Positions 6,163 through 6,958 of a DNA stretch of 6,958 nt are shown here, in pieces (position 1 is the stretch's first letter; every line of letters begins with the position of its first letter). The stretch covers positions 1 to 6,958 of the forward strand of contig SCTL01000890.1 in the NCBI GenBank assembly GCA_004297495.1. The letters are read 5' to 3'. A program made the translations under genes and the position numbers. Origin of the DNA: Verrucomicrobiota bacterium (GTDB lineage Bacteria > Verrucomicrobiota > Verrucomicrobiia > Limisphaerales > JADLHS01). The notes beneath the pieces are model-generated. The model ran no database searches, was not told where the DNA came from, and saw nothing but the letters and a program-made list of their open reading frames with translations.

Positions 6163-6552
6163 TCATCGCACCATCGCCCGCGCCACTTCCGCCAGCAGCG
6201 CCGTCACGGGCACCGGCTTGCGCAACACCGGCGCGTCCACCGTGGTGACGAATTTCTGAAAGTGCTCGTCCTCAGCCATGCCGGTGACGAACACAAATCG
6301 CCGCGCGAGCGCTGGCTGGGTGCGTTCGATGGTCGCGTAAAAAAGATCGCCTTCGAGCCGCGGCATCTGGAGATCGCAAAGAATGGCATCGGTGGGATTG
6401 GCCATCAGATGCTGGATCGCCGCGTCGCCATCCGGAGCGAGACTCACGTCGTAACTTTGGATCTCCAGCAGTTCCTTGTAAGCGGCGGCGAGTTCCAGGT
6501 TGTCCTCCACGATCAGGACATGGCGTTTCCGCGATGGTGGGTTCGATTCCAT
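6163..6552 (-). CDS. Stand-alone response-regulator receiver domain protein
   Basis: This is a CheY-like receiver of 129 residues with no output domain. The acidic pair E16-D17, phosphoacceptor D60 (ILCDLQMP), switch residue T90 (FVTG) and K112 followed by cis-Pro P113 are all present, so phosphorylation from a histidine kinase or phosphorelay is expected. The 11-residue N-terminal lead is short and polar. Single-domain receivers act through protein contacts, as phosphate shuttles, or in motility and relay control. No kinase is in the window. ATG at 6552 is the only sensible start. An inverted repeat lies immediately upstream of it (6553-6568) and would hide the purine-rich CGGAA next to the ATG. 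The ALDH-fold gene ends 85 nt upstream on the same strand, so co-transcription is possible. Confidence 0.92.
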   Translation of the reverse strand: MESNPPSRKRHVLIVEDNLELAAAYKELLEIQSYDVSLAPDGDAAIQHLMANPTDAILCDLQMPRLEGDLFYATIERTQPALARRFVFVTGMAEDEHFQKFVTTVDAPVLRKPVPVTALLAEVARAMVR

Positions 6553-6568
6553 TTCCGGGCTGCCGGAA
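6553..6568 (-). promoter_or_regulatory. Inverted repeat abutting the response-regulator start codon
   Basis: TTCCGG (6553-6558), 4-nt loop, CCGGAA (6563-6568): perfect 6-bp arms directly next to the ATG. As RNA it would form a small stable hairpin covering the ribosome-binding position; as DNA it could be an operator. Confidence 0.4.
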
Positions 6569-6624
6569 TCACGCTACACCCGTGACCGAACTCGATGCAA
6601 GCCCGGTTGGTGACTCAAGTGCGG

Positions 6625-6636
6625 TGGCGCGCGCCA
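6625..6636. repeat. 12-nt perfect palindrome just after the ALDH-like stop
   Basis: TGGCGCGCGCCA lies one base beyond the stop codon of the ALDH-like gene. It is a self-complementary GC-rich sequence with no T tract, so it is not a convincing terminator. Confidence 0.35.
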
Positions 6637-6637
6637 A

Positions 6638-6958
6638 TCAAAGTCCGATCGGATGCCACGCGGTCTTGAATTCCACGCTGTCGAGAATCCAATACGGGTC
6701 TTCCGCCCGGGTCGTGAACCAGTCCGCCGGCACAAACGAGCGATTCGCGTAACGCTTCAAATTAATCGCGGTGCCAGCCTGCAGCTTGCCGCTCAACTCC
6801 GCATCGCCCGCGCCGTCCACGATCCCGTTCACGTCCATGTGGCTCGCGACGTGGGGCGCGAGTTCCGCGCGTTTGCCGGTGAGCAAATTCACCACGCCGC
6901 CGGGCAGATCGCTCGTGGCGAGAATCTCGCTGAACGTCACCGCCGGCAGCGGAAATTT
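6638..6958 (-). CDS. Aldehyde dehydrogenase-fold protein lacking the catalytic domain, C-terminal part (cut by window edge)
   Basis: The 106 visible C-terminal residues run KFPLPAVTFSEILATSDLPGG (entering from the right edge) and then VVNLLTGKRAELAPHVASHMDVN. This matches the ALDH cofactor-domain region normally read as AGLPPGVVNVVTG...HPDVD. In an ordinary ALDH about 280 more residues follow, including the LELGGK block and the catalytic Cys. Here the protein keeps the helix ending in NLKRY and then stops after a short tail with DPYWILDSVEFKTAWHP. No cysteine is present in this part. I recall similar shortened ALDH paralogues encoded beside a full-length ALDH in some bacteria, so this is probably a real non-catalytic paralogue rather than a broken gene. 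The stop at 6640-6638 is clear and the start is outside the window. Confidence 0.75.
   Translation of the reverse strand, partial: KFPLPAVTFSEILATSDLPGGVVNLLTGKRAELAPHVASHMDVNGIVDGAGDAELSGKLQAGTAINLKRYANRSFVPADWFTTRAEDPYWILDSVEFKTAWHPIGL

Noticed and set aside
6644..6653. 10-nt palindrome TCCGATCGGA
   Set aside because: It lies inside the ALDH-like coding sequence, and a palindrome of this length is expected by chance.

Overview
The window looks like ordinary chromosomal DNA from a GC-rich, Gram-negative-type bacterium. The protein mix fits a soil or freshwater Verrucomicrobiota (Pedosphaerales/Limisphaerales type): a Tat-exported IorAB-type molybdenum hydroxylase, a secreted GH53 galactanase, a short RRM protein, a NIPSNAP protein and a truncated ALDH paralogue. 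That assignment is an inference from protein flavour; no rRNA or other decisive marker is present. Nearly all genes are on the minus strand; only the galactanase is on the plus strand.

Layout, left to right. At 1-169 (minus) lies the first 56 codons of ffh, the signal recognition particle GTPase, cut by the window edge. Positions 170-437 are intergenic and carry two inverted copies of a 37-nt REP-like palindrome (273-309 and 392-428), a REPIN-like unit. At 438-3669 (minus) is a compact three-gene operon. It is read iorA-like (two [2Fe-2S] clusters), then iorB-like (molybdopterin subunit with a Tat signal), then a mocA-like molybdopterin cytidylyltransferase. The first two genes together specify a predicted exported molybdenum hydroxylase, and the third would make its cytosine-dinucleotide cofactor. 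An ATGA overlap joins iorB to mocA, and iorA and iorB are separated by 2 nt or overlap by an ATGA, depending on the iorB start. At 3797-4834 (plus) is a divergent arabinogalactan endo-beta-1,4-galactanase with a signal peptide.

The right half (4863-6958, all minus) is a string of small single genes. These are a 74-residue one-pass membrane protein, a NIPSNAP-family protein, an RRM RNA-binding protein with a long leader and a candidate promoter, a stand-alone response-regulator receiver, and the C-terminal end of an ALDH-fold protein that stops before the catalytic domain. They show no obvious shared pathway.

I found no convincing new multi-gene system. The items most worth a second look are the REPIN-like pair, the exported hydroxylase operon of unknown substrate, the ALDH paralogue lacking its catalytic domain, the RRM leader with its repeated and palindromic motifs, and the hairpin abutting the response-regulator start codon.
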